Origin: Mycobacterium montefiorense
Lineage (GTDB): Bacteria > Actinomycetota > Actinomycetes > Mycobacteriales > Mycobacteriaceae
NCBI RefSeq assembly: GCF_003112775.1
Contig: NZ_BFCH01000017.1
Span: 248,001 to 312,000, forward strand
Direction of reading: 5' to 3'
Length of the DNA stretch: 64,000 bases
The notes below the pieces were generated by a model that searched no databases, had not been told where the DNA came from, and saw only the letters and a program-made list of their open reading frames with translations. A program made the position numbers and the translations under genes. Below are positions 46,812 through 56,676 of this stretch, piece by piece. Numbering within the stretch: position 1 is the first letter of the stretch; the number at the start of each line of letters is the position of its first letter.

Positions 46812-47237
46812 CTATTCGCCCAGAAATTTGGCGTAGGCGCGGGTGTCCCCGTATTCGCGCATCGAGACGATCAGACCGTCGCTGGTCTCGAAGATGCACA
46901 CGAACGGGGTGTCGTATTGCTCGCCGTTGGGCTTGATGCCGGTGGCATGTGCCTCGACTACCACGGTGTCGCCTTCGTTGATGCAGCGGAGCAAGTCAAT
47001 GGTGAGCTCGACGGACTGCGTGCGCCGGTCGGTCGCACGCCGCAGGGACTGTTTGTCGTAAGAGTTGCGGGTGTACAGGCTCCAATAGCTGAAGTTCTCG
47101 CTGAGCAGCGCGAAACCCTCGTCGAGATCGCCGTCTGCGCTCAGGCTCTGGAGGAACATCCAGGCCAGCTCGGCATTGGGAGCGTCGAACGGCGTCATCA
47201 CATCGCAATATTGTCTTGGGTGGTAGTGGACGGTCAA
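46812..47237 (-). CDS. SnoaL-like (NTF2-fold) protein
   Basis: NTF2-fold domain with LLSENFSYWSLYTRNSYDKQSL, CINEGDTVVVEAHATG and PFVCIFETSDGLIVSMREYGDT. Equivalent of Rv0141c. The start may be ATG 47237 or ATG 47198 (MTPFDAPNAELAW); the latter aligns better with the fold's start. It is convergent with the DUF427 remnant and divergent from the glycosylase gene. Confidence 0.8.
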   Translation of the reverse strand: MTVHYHPRQYCDVMTPFDAPNAELAWMFLQSLSADGDLDEGFALLSENFSYWSLYTRNSYDKQSLRRATDRRTQSVELTIDLLRCINEGDTVVVEAHATGIKPNGEQYDTPFVCIFETSDGLIVSMREYGDTRAYAKFLGE

Positions 47238-47262
47238 TCAGAATGGGATTCCGGAGTCGCCG

Positions 47263-48174
47263 GTGAACAGCGTGCGCATCGTGACGTTCCCCGGGGCGGT
47301 GAGCTTCGGGCACACGCTGGCGCCGCTTCGCCGTGGACCCGCAGACCCTTGCTTTCGCATTCCGGGTGACGGGACGATCTGGCGGACCAGCCTGCTGCCC
47401 AGCGGACCCGTCACCGCGCGCCTGCACCGGGTGGCCGTCGATGCGGCGCACTGCGAGGCGTGGGGGAGCGGCGCCGCGGAATTCGTTGAGCGGCTACCCG
47501 CGCTGCTGGGCGCCTGCGACGACGCCTCGGACTTCGTGCCGACGCATCCGACGGTTGCCGCGGCGTACGGCCGTGTTCCACACCTGCGTCTGGGCCGCAC
47601 CGGGCAGGTGTTGGAAGCCCTGATCCCGGCGATCATCGAGCAGCGGGTGCCCGGCGCCGATGCCTTCAGGTCGTGGCGGGTGCTGGTGTCCAAGTACGGC
47701 ACACCGGCGCCGGGCCCGGCGCCGGCCGGCATGCGGGTGCTGCCTGCGGCCGAGGTCTGGCGGGGCATCCCCTCGTGGGAGTTCCATCGCGCCAATGTCG
47801 ATCCGCGGCGGGCCCAGACCGTGGTGACCTGCGCGCGCCGGGCGGACTCGCTGGAACGACTGGTGACCCGGCCGGCGGCGCAGGCGCGCGAAGCGCTCAC
47901 CTCACTGCCGGGAGTCGGGGATTGGACAGCTGCCGAAACCGCGCAACGGGCGTTCGGCGATGCCGATGCCGTCTCGGTGGGCGACTACCACATCCCGAAG
48001 ATGATCGGCTGGACACTGGCAGGCCACCCGGTCGATGACGACGGCATGCTCGAGCTGCTGGAACCGATGCGACCGCATCGCCACCGGGTGGTTCGCATGC
48101 TCGAAGCCAGCGGGCTGGCCTACGAGCCGCGCCGCGGCGCGCGACTACCGGTCCAGCAAATCCACGCTCTCTGA
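47263..48174 (+). CDS. AlkA-like DNA-3-methyladenine glycosylase
   Basis: 303 residues of the HhH-GPD superfamily: LEALIPAIIEQRVPGADAFRSW, the helix-hairpin-helix ALTSLPGVGDWTAAETAQRAFGDADAVSVGDYHI with the catalytic Asp in GDYHI, and MRPHRHRVVRMLEASG. It removes alkylated bases from DNA. Equivalent of Rv0142. No Fe-S cluster Cys set is visible, in line with the AlkA branch. Confidence 0.85.
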   Translation: MNSVRIVTFPGAVSFGHTLAPLRRGPADPCFRIPGDGTIWRTSLLPSGPVTARLHRVAVDAAHCEAWGSGAAEFVERLPALLGACDDASDFVPTHPTVAAAYGRVPHLRLGRTGQVLEALIPAIIEQRVPGADAFRSWRVLVSKYGTPAPGPAPAGMRVLPAAEVWRGIPSWEFHRANVDPRRAQTVVTCARRADSLERLVTRPAAQAREALTSLPGVGDWTAAETAQRAFGDADAVSVGDYHIPKMIGWTLAGHPVDDDGMLELLEPMRPHRHRVVRMLEASGLAYEPRRGARLPVQQIHAL

Positions 48175-48248
48175 CCGGTCGGTGTTTTCGAGCCGGCTCT
48201 TCGGGTACCCGTCGTGAATTGACGGATACGAAACGCAGGGAGCAATCG

Positions 48249-48797
48249 ATGACTCAGTTCACCATTCCGGGATTGACTGACAAGCAGGGTGCGCGGCTGG
48301 CGGAACTATTGCAGAAGCAGTTGAGCACCTACAACGATCTGCACCTGACACTGAAGCATATTCACTGGAATGTAGTGGGCCCCAACTTCATTGGTGTGCA
48401 CGAGATGATCGACCCCCAGGTGGAGGCGGTACGCGGCTTTGCCGATGATGTCGCCGAACGCATTGTGGCCCTTGGTGCTTCGCCCGAAGGTACGCCGGGC
48501 GCTATCATCCGCGACCGTGCCTGGGACGACTATTCGGTCGGCCGGGACACCGTCCAGGCGCACTTGGCGGCGCTGGACCTGGTCTACAACGGCGTCATCG
48601 AGGACATTCGCCAAGCTATTGACGAGACAGACGAACTCGACCAGGTGACGCAGGATCTGTTGATCGGTCAGGCCGGTCCGCTGGAGAAGTTCCAATGGTT
48701 CGTCCGCGCTCACTTGGAGAGCGCCGGCGGCAAGCTGAGCCACGAGGGCAAGAAGACGGAAAAGGGCGCTGCCAGCACTGCGCGCCGTAAGTCGTAG
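48249..48797 (+). CDS. dps: Dps-family ferritin-like DNA-protection protein
   Basis: 182 residues from ATG 48249 (MTQFTIPGLTDKQG) with GGGAGC upstream. Ferroxidase residues are in LKHIHWNVVGPNFIGVHEMIDPQVEAVRGFADDVAERI. The Lys/Arg-rich tail KKTEKGAASTARRKS is like the DNA-binding tail of mycobacterial Dps1. It forms dodecamers that oxidise iron with peroxide and bind DNA. It is not at this position in M. tuberculosis, which lacks a Dps of this type. Confidence 0.93.
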   Translation: MTQFTIPGLTDKQGARLAELLQKQLSTYNDLHLTLKHIHWNVVGPNFIGVHEMIDPQVEAVRGFADDVAERIVALGASPEGTPGAIIRDRAWDDYSVGRDTVQAHLAALDLVYNGVIEDIRQAIDETDELDQVTQDLLIGQAGPLEKFQWFVRAHLESAGGKLSHEGKKTEKGAASTARRKS

Positions 48798-48802
48798 GGT
48801 TG

Positions 48803-50248
48803 CTACTCGGGCGCGGTTTCGCGCCGGCGTTCGGCCTCGGCGGTCTCCCGATTCAGCCGCTGAGCCTCGTAAATGGTGACGTTGGTGCGCGATATCAGCA
48901 ACGATGCGATGCCGACGGCGATGATCGCGCCCGGCACCACCGAGAACGAGCCGGTCATCTCCGCGACCATGATCATGATGGCCAGCGGCGCGCGGGCGAC
49001 GCTACCGAAACACGTCATCATGCCGACCACGACGAAGATCCCCGGCCCGTCGGGAATGCCGGGCAATCCGGATAACTCGCCCAGTCGCCAGACGGTGGCG
49101 CCCACAAAAGCGCCGATCACGATTCCAGGACCGAACAGCCCGCCCGAGCCCCCGGTGCCGATCGACAGCGACGTCGCGACAATCTTGGCCAGCGGCGCGA
49201 CGATGACGATCCACAACGGGATACCCATCAGCGAGCCGCGATCGGCCGCTAGCTGGGCCCAGCCGTAGCCGCTGCTGAGGATCTCGGGGATCAGCAGACC
49301 CAGCAGTCCGACCAGCAGTCCGCCGATCGCCGGCTTGAGCACCGGCCCGCCCGGAAGCCGGCGGGTGAGCCGGACCGAGGCGTGAAAGACCACGGCGTAC
49401 AGGTAGCCGACCGCCGCCGCGACCAGACCGATCACCACGAACCACAGCAGCGGCCAGGTCTTTTCGAAGCGGTACTCGGCGTCGATGTAGCCGAACAGCG
49501 GGTCGAAGCCCAAGAATGCTCCGAGCACCGCATACGCGGTTCCCGAGGTGATGAACCCGGGCAGCAGGCAGCGATAGTCGAAGTCGTCGCGGTAGGTAAT
49601 CGACGCGGCCAGCACCGCGCCGCCCAACGGCGCGGCGAAGATCGCGCCGATCCCCGCGCCGATGCCCAGCGCCACCGCGATCCGGCCGTCCTCGTCGGAC
49701 AGGCCGAGGCGTCGGGTCAGCAGCGAACAGAAGCCGGCCGAGATCTGTGCTGTCGGGCCCTCGCGGCCGCCCGAACCACCCGAGCCGATGGTCAACGCGC
49801 TGGCGACCATCTTCACCAGCACCGCCCGGAACCGGATCGCGCGAGGATCGGTATGCACCGCCTCGATGGCCTCGTCGGTGCCGTGCCCGGTGGCTTCCGG
49901 CGCGAACTTGGCCACAACGAACGCCGACAGCAGCGCCCCGGCCGTCGTCACCAACGGGATTGCCCACGGACGGGTGAAGCCGCCCGATCCGTGGCTGCCG
50001 CCCTCGCCCACCGGGGTGGGGATGCGGTAGTCCGCCAGATAGCCCAGCAGGAAGTTGCCGGTGTATTTCAGGGCCAGGTAGAAGACGACCGCGCCCAGGC
50101 CCGAGATGACGCCGATCGTGCTGCCCAGCAGGAACCACTTGCGCAGGTAGCCCGAGTTTCTGATCGATCCTCCGAATCGCCCGCCGGCGGCGGCGACCGG
50201 GGCGACCGCGGGCCGGGGCTCGTCGTCGGATGGCTCGCTCCCAGGCAC
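48803..50248 (-). CDS. ClC-family chloride channel/antiporter
   Basis: 481 residues, many membrane helices. The selectivity motif GSGGREGPTAQISAGF with the gating Glu, and GTGGSGGLFGPGIVIGAFVG near the second half, are characteristic of ClC proteins; the gating-helix Tyr region is less clear. No C-terminal CBS domains. Equivalent of Rv0143c. Confidence 0.92.
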   Translation of the reverse strand: MPGSEPSDDEPRPAVAPVAAAGGRFGGSIRNSGYLRKWFLLGSTIGVISGLGAVVFYLALKYTGNFLLGYLADYRIPTPVGEGGSHGSGGFTRPWAIPLVTTAGALLSAFVVAKFAPEATGHGTDEAIEAVHTDPRAIRFRAVLVKMVASALTIGSGGSGGREGPTAQISAGFCSLLTRRLGLSDEDGRIAVALGIGAGIGAIFAAPLGGAVLAASITYRDDFDYRCLLPGFITSGTAYAVLGAFLGFDPLFGYIDAEYRFEKTWPLLWFVVIGLVAAAVGYLYAVVFHASVRLTRRLPGGPVLKPAIGGLLVGLLGLLIPEILSSGYGWAQLAADRGSLMGIPLWIVIVAPLAKIVATSLSIGTGGSGGLFGPGIVIGAFVGATVWRLGELSGLPGIPDGPGIFVVVGMMTCFGSVARAPLAIMIMVAEMTGSFSVVPGAIIAVGIASLLISRTNVTIYEAQRLNRETAEAERRRETAPE

Positions 50249-50277
50249 TGAGCCATCCTATGACAGCGCGGAATAAA

Positions 50278-50291
50278 CGGACTACAGTCCG
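50278..50291. promoter_or_regulatory. Perfect palindrome upstream of the pirin gene
   Basis: CGGACT-AC-AGTCCG, flanked by AA and GTT that nearly extend it. It is 30 bases after the ClC start and 34 before ATG 50326, in the divergent promoter. The adjacent TetR regulator at 51312 is a natural candidate to bind it. Confidence 0.5.
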
Positions 50292-50325
50292 GTTATACGG
50301 GTAGCTCTAGATGAAGGAGGTCGAT

Positions 50326-51309
50326 ATGCCTGCCATCACCGCAGACACGTTGACATTGCCCCGGATCAGCACGCCCAGTCCGCAGGAGACCGAACGGCCG
50401 GTCCGATCGGTCACTACCGGCCCCCGCGGGCACGAGGGCGAGGGATTCCCCGTCGTCCGGGCATTCGCCGGGGTTCGTGCCACGGCCCTGGACCCGTTCG
50501 TGCACATGGACCAGATGGGCGAGGTGAACTACGAGCCGGGAGAACCGCGGGGTACCGATTGGCATCCGCACCGCGGCTTCGAAACCGTCACTTACATGAT
50601 CGACGGCAAATTCGCGCACCAGGATTCCCACGGAGGTGGCGGCCTGATCACCGACGGTGCGACGCAGTGGATGACGGCCGGGTCGGGCATCTTGCACATC
50701 GAAACCCCGCCCGCGGAATTGGTCGACAGTGGTGGTGTCTTCCACGGCATCCAGCTCTGGGTGAACCTGCCGAAGAAGGACAAGTTCGCAGCGCCGAGAT
50801 ATCAGGCCATCGATGGCAACGACGTCAAGCTGCTCGCCTCCGACGACGGCGGAGCGCTGGTCCGTATCATCGCCGGAGAGGTCGATGGTCACCGCGGACC
50901 CGGCGCCACCCACACGCCAATCACGTTGGCGCATACTACGATTCAGCAGGGAGCCAGGATCAACATTCCATGGCGGCGCGATTTCAACGCTCTGGTGTAC
51001 GTGTTGTCCGGGAGCGGATCGGTCGGTCCGGTCGGTTATCCGATTCACGCGGGCCAGTTGGCCGTGCTCGGGGCCGGCGATCGGATCACCGTGGCGGCTG
51101 ACACTCCCGGCGATTCGTCATTGACCTCGGCTATTGAAGTGCTACTGCTGGGCGGACAGCCGATTCGCGAGCCGGTTTTTCACTACGGGCCATTTGTGAT
51201 GAACTCGCGCGCGGAATTGATCGAAGCGCTGGAAGACTACCAGGCGGGAAAATTTGGCAACATTCCGCCAAATGCTTTAATGCCGCATCACGCGGGTGGC
51301 ACACTTTAG
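50326..51309 (+). CDS. Pirin-family protein
   Basis: 327 residues from ATG 50326 with AAGGAGG upstream. Bicupin: the metal-binding first cupin has DWHPHRGFETVTYMIDGKFAHQDSHGGGG, GATQWMTAGSGILHIETP and GIQLWVNLP. Pirins are iron proteins with quercetinase or regulatory roles. Its stop is just before the TetR start, with which it forms an operon. It is absent from this place in M. tuberculosis. Confidence 0.9.
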   Translation: MPAITADTLTLPRISTPSPQETERPVRSVTTGPRGHEGEGFPVVRAFAGVRATALDPFVHMDQMGEVNYEPGEPRGTDWHPHRGFETVTYMIDGKFAHQDSHGGGGLITDGATQWMTAGSGILHIETPPAELVDSGGVFHGIQLWVNLPKKDKFAAPRYQAIDGNDVKLLASDDGGALVRIIAGEVDGHRGPGATHTPITLAHTTIQQGARINIPWRRDFNALVYVLSGSGSVGPVGYPIHAGQLAVLGAGDRITVAADTPGDSSLTSAIEVLLLGGQPIREPVFHYGPFVMNSRAELIEALEDYQAGKFGNIPPNALMPHHAGGTL

Positions 51310-51311
51310 CG

Positions 51312-51941
51312 GTGTCGACGACGGCGAGGCGCCGGCCGGGCCGTCCACCCGCCGCAAAGGCTGACGAGACGCGCAAGAGGATCTTGCGCGCCGGGCGAAT
51401 CGTGTTCAGCGAACGCGGTTACGAGGGCGCCACTTTTCAGGCCATCGCGGTGCGTGCCGATCTCACCCGGCCGGCCATCAACCACTACTTTTCCAGCAAG
51501 CGGGTGTTGTACCGCGAAGTGCTGAGCCAAACCAGTGAGCTCCTCTTCCGCGCCGGCATTGCCCAGGCGGACCGCGAGACGACGCTGATGGCACGGCTGA
51601 CCGGATTCATCTCAGCGGCGGTGGCGGTGAATTCCGAGCATCCGTCGGCCTCGGCCTTTCTGATCGGCTCGATTCTGGAATCCCAACGCCACCCGGAATT
51701 GAGCCAATCTGAAAACGACGCGATTCGGATTTGCCGGGATTTTTTGACCCGGGTCATCAACGACGCAATCGAACGGGGTGAGTTCGCTGTCGACTTCGAT
51801 GCGAATGCGTTGATCGAGACACTTCTCGTGGTGCTTTGCGGCGCCGGATTCTATGCCGGTTATGTCCAGAGCTACCAGGAGATGGAGGCCGTCACCGGGA
51901 TGTTGGGCCAGTTGCTGCACGGGGCGTTGTTCAAGGGTTGA
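51312..51941 (+). CDS. TetR-family regulator
   Basis: 209 residues from GTG 51312. HTH: RILRAGRIVFSERGYEGATFQAIAVRADLTRPAINHYFSSKRVLYREVL (about 20-65). Position matches Rv0144. The pirin gene ends 2 bases before it, so the palindrome at 50278 may be its operator. Confidence 0.9.
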   Translation: MSTTARRRPGRPPAAKADETRKRILRAGRIVFSERGYEGATFQAIAVRADLTRPAINHYFSSKRVLYREVLSQTSELLFRAGIAQADRETTLMARLTGFISAAVAVNSEHPSASAFLIGSILESQRHPELSQSENDAIRICRDFLTRVINDAIERGEFAVDFDANALIETLLVVLCGAGFYAGYVQSYQEMEAVTGMLGQLLHGALFKG

Positions 51942-52023
51942 GCGGAAGGCCGCTCTGGTAGGCAGTGAGATCGCGCACAAAGCGTATAGGCTAACTAACT
52001 TTTTCGGGTAACATAGCCTCGAA

Positions 52024-52983
52024 ATGACTGATCTTGACGATTCCTCCTCGTTGCAGCCCCCGCTACCACCCTCGCTACGGACCGCGGGGGACTCGTGGGC
52101 CATCACCGAACTCGTCGGCGCCACCGCGTTAGGCGTCGCGGCCGCGCGCGCCGCCGAGACGGCAGGATCCGACCCGCTGATTCGTGACGAATTCGCCCGG
52201 AAACTGGTTTCGCCCGCGGGGCACGCGTGGGCACGGTTGACCGACCCCGAGCTGGCCTGGCTGGACGGCGATGCGCAGGGGCAGCGCGCGCATCGCCTCG
52301 GCATCGACTATCAGGCCGTACGCACGCACTTCTTCGACGAGTACTTCGCCGAAACCGCCCGCGACGGAATCCGGCAGGTGGTGATTTTGGCCGCCGGCCT
52401 GGACTCCCGGGCCTACCGGCTGAATTGGCCAGTCGAGACCGCGGTCTACGAGATCGACCAGCCCAAGGTGCTGGAGTACAAAACAGCGATTCTTCAATCG
52501 CATGGCGCGGTGCCCACCGCCAGCCGGCGCACGGTCGCGATCGACCTGCGCGAGGACTGGCCGGCGGCGCTGACGGCGGCCGGATTCGACCGCACCCAAC
52601 CGACCGCGTGGCTGGCCGAGGGCCTGTTGCCGTATCTGCCCAGCGACGCCCAGGACCGGCTTTTCGAGATGTTCACCGCGCTCAGCGCGCGGGGCAGTCA
52701 GGTCGCCATCGAGGCGTTCGGCATCAACTCGAGCAGCAACACCAACCGCTGGCAGCGGATGCGCGATCGGCTCGGCCTGGACGTCAACGTCGCGGCGCTG
52801 ACCTTCCATGAGCCCGACCGATCCGACGCCGCCGAATGGCTGACCAATCACGGCTGGCAGGTGAAAGTCGTGAACAACCGCGAAGAGATGGCCCGGCTGG
52901 GCCGCGCGGTCCCCGAAGACCTGGCCGACGATGCCGTGCGCAGTGCGCTGCTGCGGGCGCGTTTCGACGGACCAACCCACTGA
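52024..52983 (+). CDS. PF04072-type SAM-dependent methyltransferase
   Basis: 319 residues. SAM motif [37 protein letters not shown] and [13 protein letters not shown]. The N-terminal extension before [21 protein letters not shown] is longer than in the two downstream copies. First of three tandem members; Rv0145 equivalent. An inverted AGGCTA / TAGCCT pair lies in the 80 bases upstream. Confidence 0.9.
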   Translation: MTDLDDSSSLQPPLPPSLRTAGDSWAITELVGATALGVAAARAAETAGSDPLIRDEFARKLVSPAGHAWARLTDPELAWLDGDAQGQRAHRLGIDYQAVRTHFFDEYFAETARDGIRQVVILAAGLDSRAYRLNWPVETAVYEIDQPKVLEYKTAILQSHGAVPTASRRTVAIDLREDWPAALTAAGFDRTQPTAWLAEGLLPYLPSDAQDRLFEMFTALSARGSQVAIEAFGINSSSNTNRWQRMRDRLGLDVNVAALTFHEPDRSDAAEWLTNHGWQVKVVNNREEMARLGRAVPEDLADDAVRSALLRARFDGPTH

Positions 52984-53958
<975 letters not shown>

Positions 53959-54882
53959 ATGCCACGCACCGCGGACGACTCCTGGGACATCGCCACCAGC
54001 GTCGGGGCGACCGCGGTGATGGTCGCGCTAGCCCGTGCCGCCGAGACCGGCAGCGCTGATCCGCTGATCCGCGACCAGTTCGCCGAGCCGCTGGTCTCGA
54101 CGCCCGAACTCGAGGGGGTTCGAGAGCAGGTGACCGCCTGGTGGGCCGGGGCTGAAGAAGATGATCCGGACGGGGCGGTTCGCGCCCAGGAGATGATCAA
54201 CTACCAGGCGGTGCGCACGCATTTCTTCGATGCGTACTTCGCCGACGCCACTGCCGCCGGCATCCGCCAGGTCGTCATCCTGGCGGCTGGTCTGGATTCG
54301 CGCGCATACCGCTTGGACTGGCCGGCCGGCGTCACCGTCTACGAGATCGACCTGCCCAAGGTGCTTGCGTACAAGGCGCAGACACTGGCCGGCCATGGTG
54401 CGGCGCCAACCGCCGACCGGCGCCCGGTGCCGGTCGACTTGCGGCATGATTGGCCGCAAGCCTTGCGAGACAACGGCTTTGACCCGGCCCAGTCGACCGC
54501 GTTCCTAGCCGAAGGGCTGTTGCCATTTCTGCCGGCGGCGGCTCAGGAGACCATGTTCGCCTCGATCGACGCGCTGAGTGGGCCGGGCAGCCAGGTAGCC
54601 GTCGAGAATTTCGGAGTCGACGTGGACAAGCGGCAGCAGGCCGAGGCGAGGTGGGCCGAGCTTAAGGCCAAGCGCGAGGCGCGCGGCCAGGACACCTCGT
54701 TCAACCCGTTCGACCTCTGGTTCGAGGACGAGGGTCGGCCCGACTGCGGCGACTGGTTCGCCGCCCACGGCTGGACCGTTCAGACGGTGAATGCCCGCGA
54801 AGAGGCCACGCGCTTGGGCCGCGAGCCCCAAAACGAGGACCGGCCGTTCGCGAACAGCTTTGTGACCGCAACCAAGCGCTGA
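53959..54882 (+). CDS. PF04072-type SAM-dependent methyltransferase (third tandem copy)
   Basis: 307 residues, start ATG 53959 immediately after the previous stop. Motifs: [75 protein letters not shown]. It has a Lys/Glu-rich insertion around residue 225-245 (KLKAKREARGQD-like). A third copy is not part of the M. tuberculosis order as I know it; it probably came from duplication. Confidence 0.88.
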   Translation: MPRTADDSWDIATSVGATAVMVALARAAETGSADPLIRDQFAEPLVSTPELEGVREQVTAWWAGAEEDDPDGAVRAQEMINYQAVRTHFFDAYFADATAAGIRQVVILAAGLDSRAYRLDWPAGVTVYEIDLPKVLAYKAQTLAGHGAAPTADRRPVPVDLRHDWPQALRDNGFDPAQSTAFLAEGLLPFLPAAAQETMFASIDALSGPGSQVAVENFGVDVDKRQQAEARWAELKAKREARGQDTSFNPFDLWFEDEGRPDCGDWFAAHGWTVQTVNAREEATRLGREPQNEDRPFANSFVTATKR

Positions 54883-54966
54883 CTTCCCGTAGCGGATTCT
54901 GCGGATTGGCTCGCGGCTGGGGTTACCGCGATTCCGCCAGTCCATCGGGAACAATGTGCAGTCATC

Positions 54967-56529
54967 ATGGGCAGCGCTGAATCTGATCAATCGCACGGCT
55001 GGGTGCTGAGAAAGGGCCGCTTGGTCGCGGCGCTCGTTTCGGCATCCGTCATGGCGATCACCGGTATGGGGTGGACGGGTTACCACACGGCCCTGGGCAA
55101 AATCATCGTCTCGCACGCGCTCCCGAATGCGTCGTCGCGCAGCGGCGATCAGAACATCCTGCTGATGGGCCTGGACAGCCGGCTGGACCAGAATGGTCGG
55201 CCGCTACCGCAGGACGTCTACGACGCGCTGCACGCCGGCGACGAGAGCTCCGGTGGCTACAACGCGAATGTGCTGATCGTCGTTCACATTCCAGACGGCA
55301 ACGGGCCGGTCACCGCGGTGTCGATTCCCCGCGACGACTATGCCGAGTTGCCGGGCTGCCCGGGATCGGTCTGCGTGGGCAAGATCAAGCAGGCATATGG
55401 GCTGGCCTATCAGCAGTCGTTGAATGCGCAGGCGTCCGGCAATTCGGACGAGGCGGGCGCAAACGATTTGGCGGTTCGCGAGCAGACCGCCCGCGAGGCG
55501 GGCCGTAAGGCCGAAATCAGCGCCCTCAACGATTTCCTCGGTATCTCGGTCGATCACTTCGTCGAGGTCACGCTGGGCGCGTTCTTCCAAATCGCCAAAG
55601 CCGTCGAGCCAATCACGGTGTGCCTCAACGGCGATACGTATGACAGCTATTCGGGTGCGGACTTCCACCAAGGGGTGCAGCGAATCGACGCCGCACAGGC
55701 AATGGCCTTCGTACGGCAGCGACGCGACGAAAATGACGGCTCCTTCACCGATTTCGACCGGACCCGGCGGCAGCAGGCCTTCTTGGTGTCCCTGGTCAAC
55801 GCGGCGCGCACCGGCGGTGCGCTGTCGAGCCTGAGCGGGTTGCGAAAACTGCTTCAGGTTGCCCAGGACAACGTCGCCGTCGACTCCGGGTTGGATCTGA
55901 TGGACCTCGCCTCGCGGGCTTCGAAACTCAGCAGCCGGCCGTTGTCGCTTTACACCCTGCCGATCTCCGGCTTCGGCAAGGATCCGAACGGATCCGACAT
56001 CAACGTCGTCGACCTGCCGACCATTCGGCGCATCGTCCACGAGCGCTTCTACTCCGATGCGCCGGCCGCGCTCGATACCGTCGCACCGACCACCTCGTCC
56101 GCACCTGCGTTGGCGCAACCGGTGATCCTCGACGTCGTCAACGCCACTGCGCGCGACGGACTGGCCGGCGCGATCGAGGAGGCCTTTGCCGGCCGTGGCT
56201 ACACCCGCGGCAGCGCCACGACCGCCGCCAGCCCGGCCGACGAGAGCCTGATCGAATACGGCCCCGGAGCCGACCGAGGCGCCCAGGTGTTGGCCGACCA
56301 GCTGCACATGCCGGCGACCGCCAACAGCGCGGTAGCACCCGGAACGGTGCGACTCACGGTCGGAACACAGTTTCCTGCAGCTGACTACCTCACCCATCCA
56401 GGAGTTGGCGTGCAAACGCAGCAGTCCGGGCAGGTGAGCACCGTTCCTGCCACGGGCAGCGGCGATCGCGCTCCGGCGCCGACCGACCTCAGCCAGATGA
56501 CGGCAGCCAGCGTTCCCTGCGTCAAGTAA
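54967..56529 (+). CDS. LytR-CpsA-Psr (LCP) family protein with LytR_C domain
   Basis: 520 residues: a cytoplasmic start, one membrane helix (about 20-42), an extracellular LCP domain (about 58-330) with NILLMGLDSRLD, VTAVSIPRDDYAEL, KIKQAYG and FVRQRRDENDGSFTDFDRTRRQQAF (Asp and Arg ligands for pyrophosphate), and a LytR_C domain (about 375-470). LCP enzymes transfer arabinogalactan or other polymers to peptidoglycan. Closest in layout to CpsA-type mycobacterial paralogues. Not at this place in M. tuberculosis. Confidence 0.9.
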   Translation: MGSAESDQSHGWVLRKGRLVAALVSASVMAITGMGWTGYHTALGKIIVSHALPNASSRSGDQNILLMGLDSRLDQNGRPLPQDVYDALHAGDESSGGYNANVLIVVHIPDGNGPVTAVSIPRDDYAELPGCPGSVCVGKIKQAYGLAYQQSLNAQASGNSDEAGANDLAVREQTAREAGRKAEISALNDFLGISVDHFVEVTLGAFFQIAKAVEPITVCLNGDTYDSYSGADFHQGVQRIDAAQAMAFVRQRRDENDGSFTDFDRTRRQQAFLVSLVNAARTGGALSSLSGLRKLLQVAQDNVAVDSGLDLMDLASRASKLSSRPLSLYTLPISGFGKDPNGSDINVVDLPTIRRIVHERFYSDAPAALDTVAPTTSSAPALAQPVILDVVNATARDGLAGAIEEAFAGRGYTRGSATTAASPADESLIEYGPGADRGAQVLADQLHMPATANSAVAPGTVRLTVGTQFPAADYLTHPGVGVQTQQSGQVSTVPATGSGDRAPAPTDLSQMTAASVPCVK

Positions 56530-56676
56530 CTGCGTCGATCGGCAATGCTGTTGCCGCAATCTGCGGCGCCTTTACTTCCCAACCGACTGGATGGTTAGGA
56601 TCGCGGTTATCGCCCGTTAGTGTCCGCGCACACAGTCGTGGGCAGCTACGGGAGGGTGCGAGAAGGGAAGACAGCG

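Noticed and set aside
55204..56559. Open frame of 451 codons on the minus strand
   Set aside because: It is the antisense of the LCP gene; composition is shadow-like and no domain is visible.
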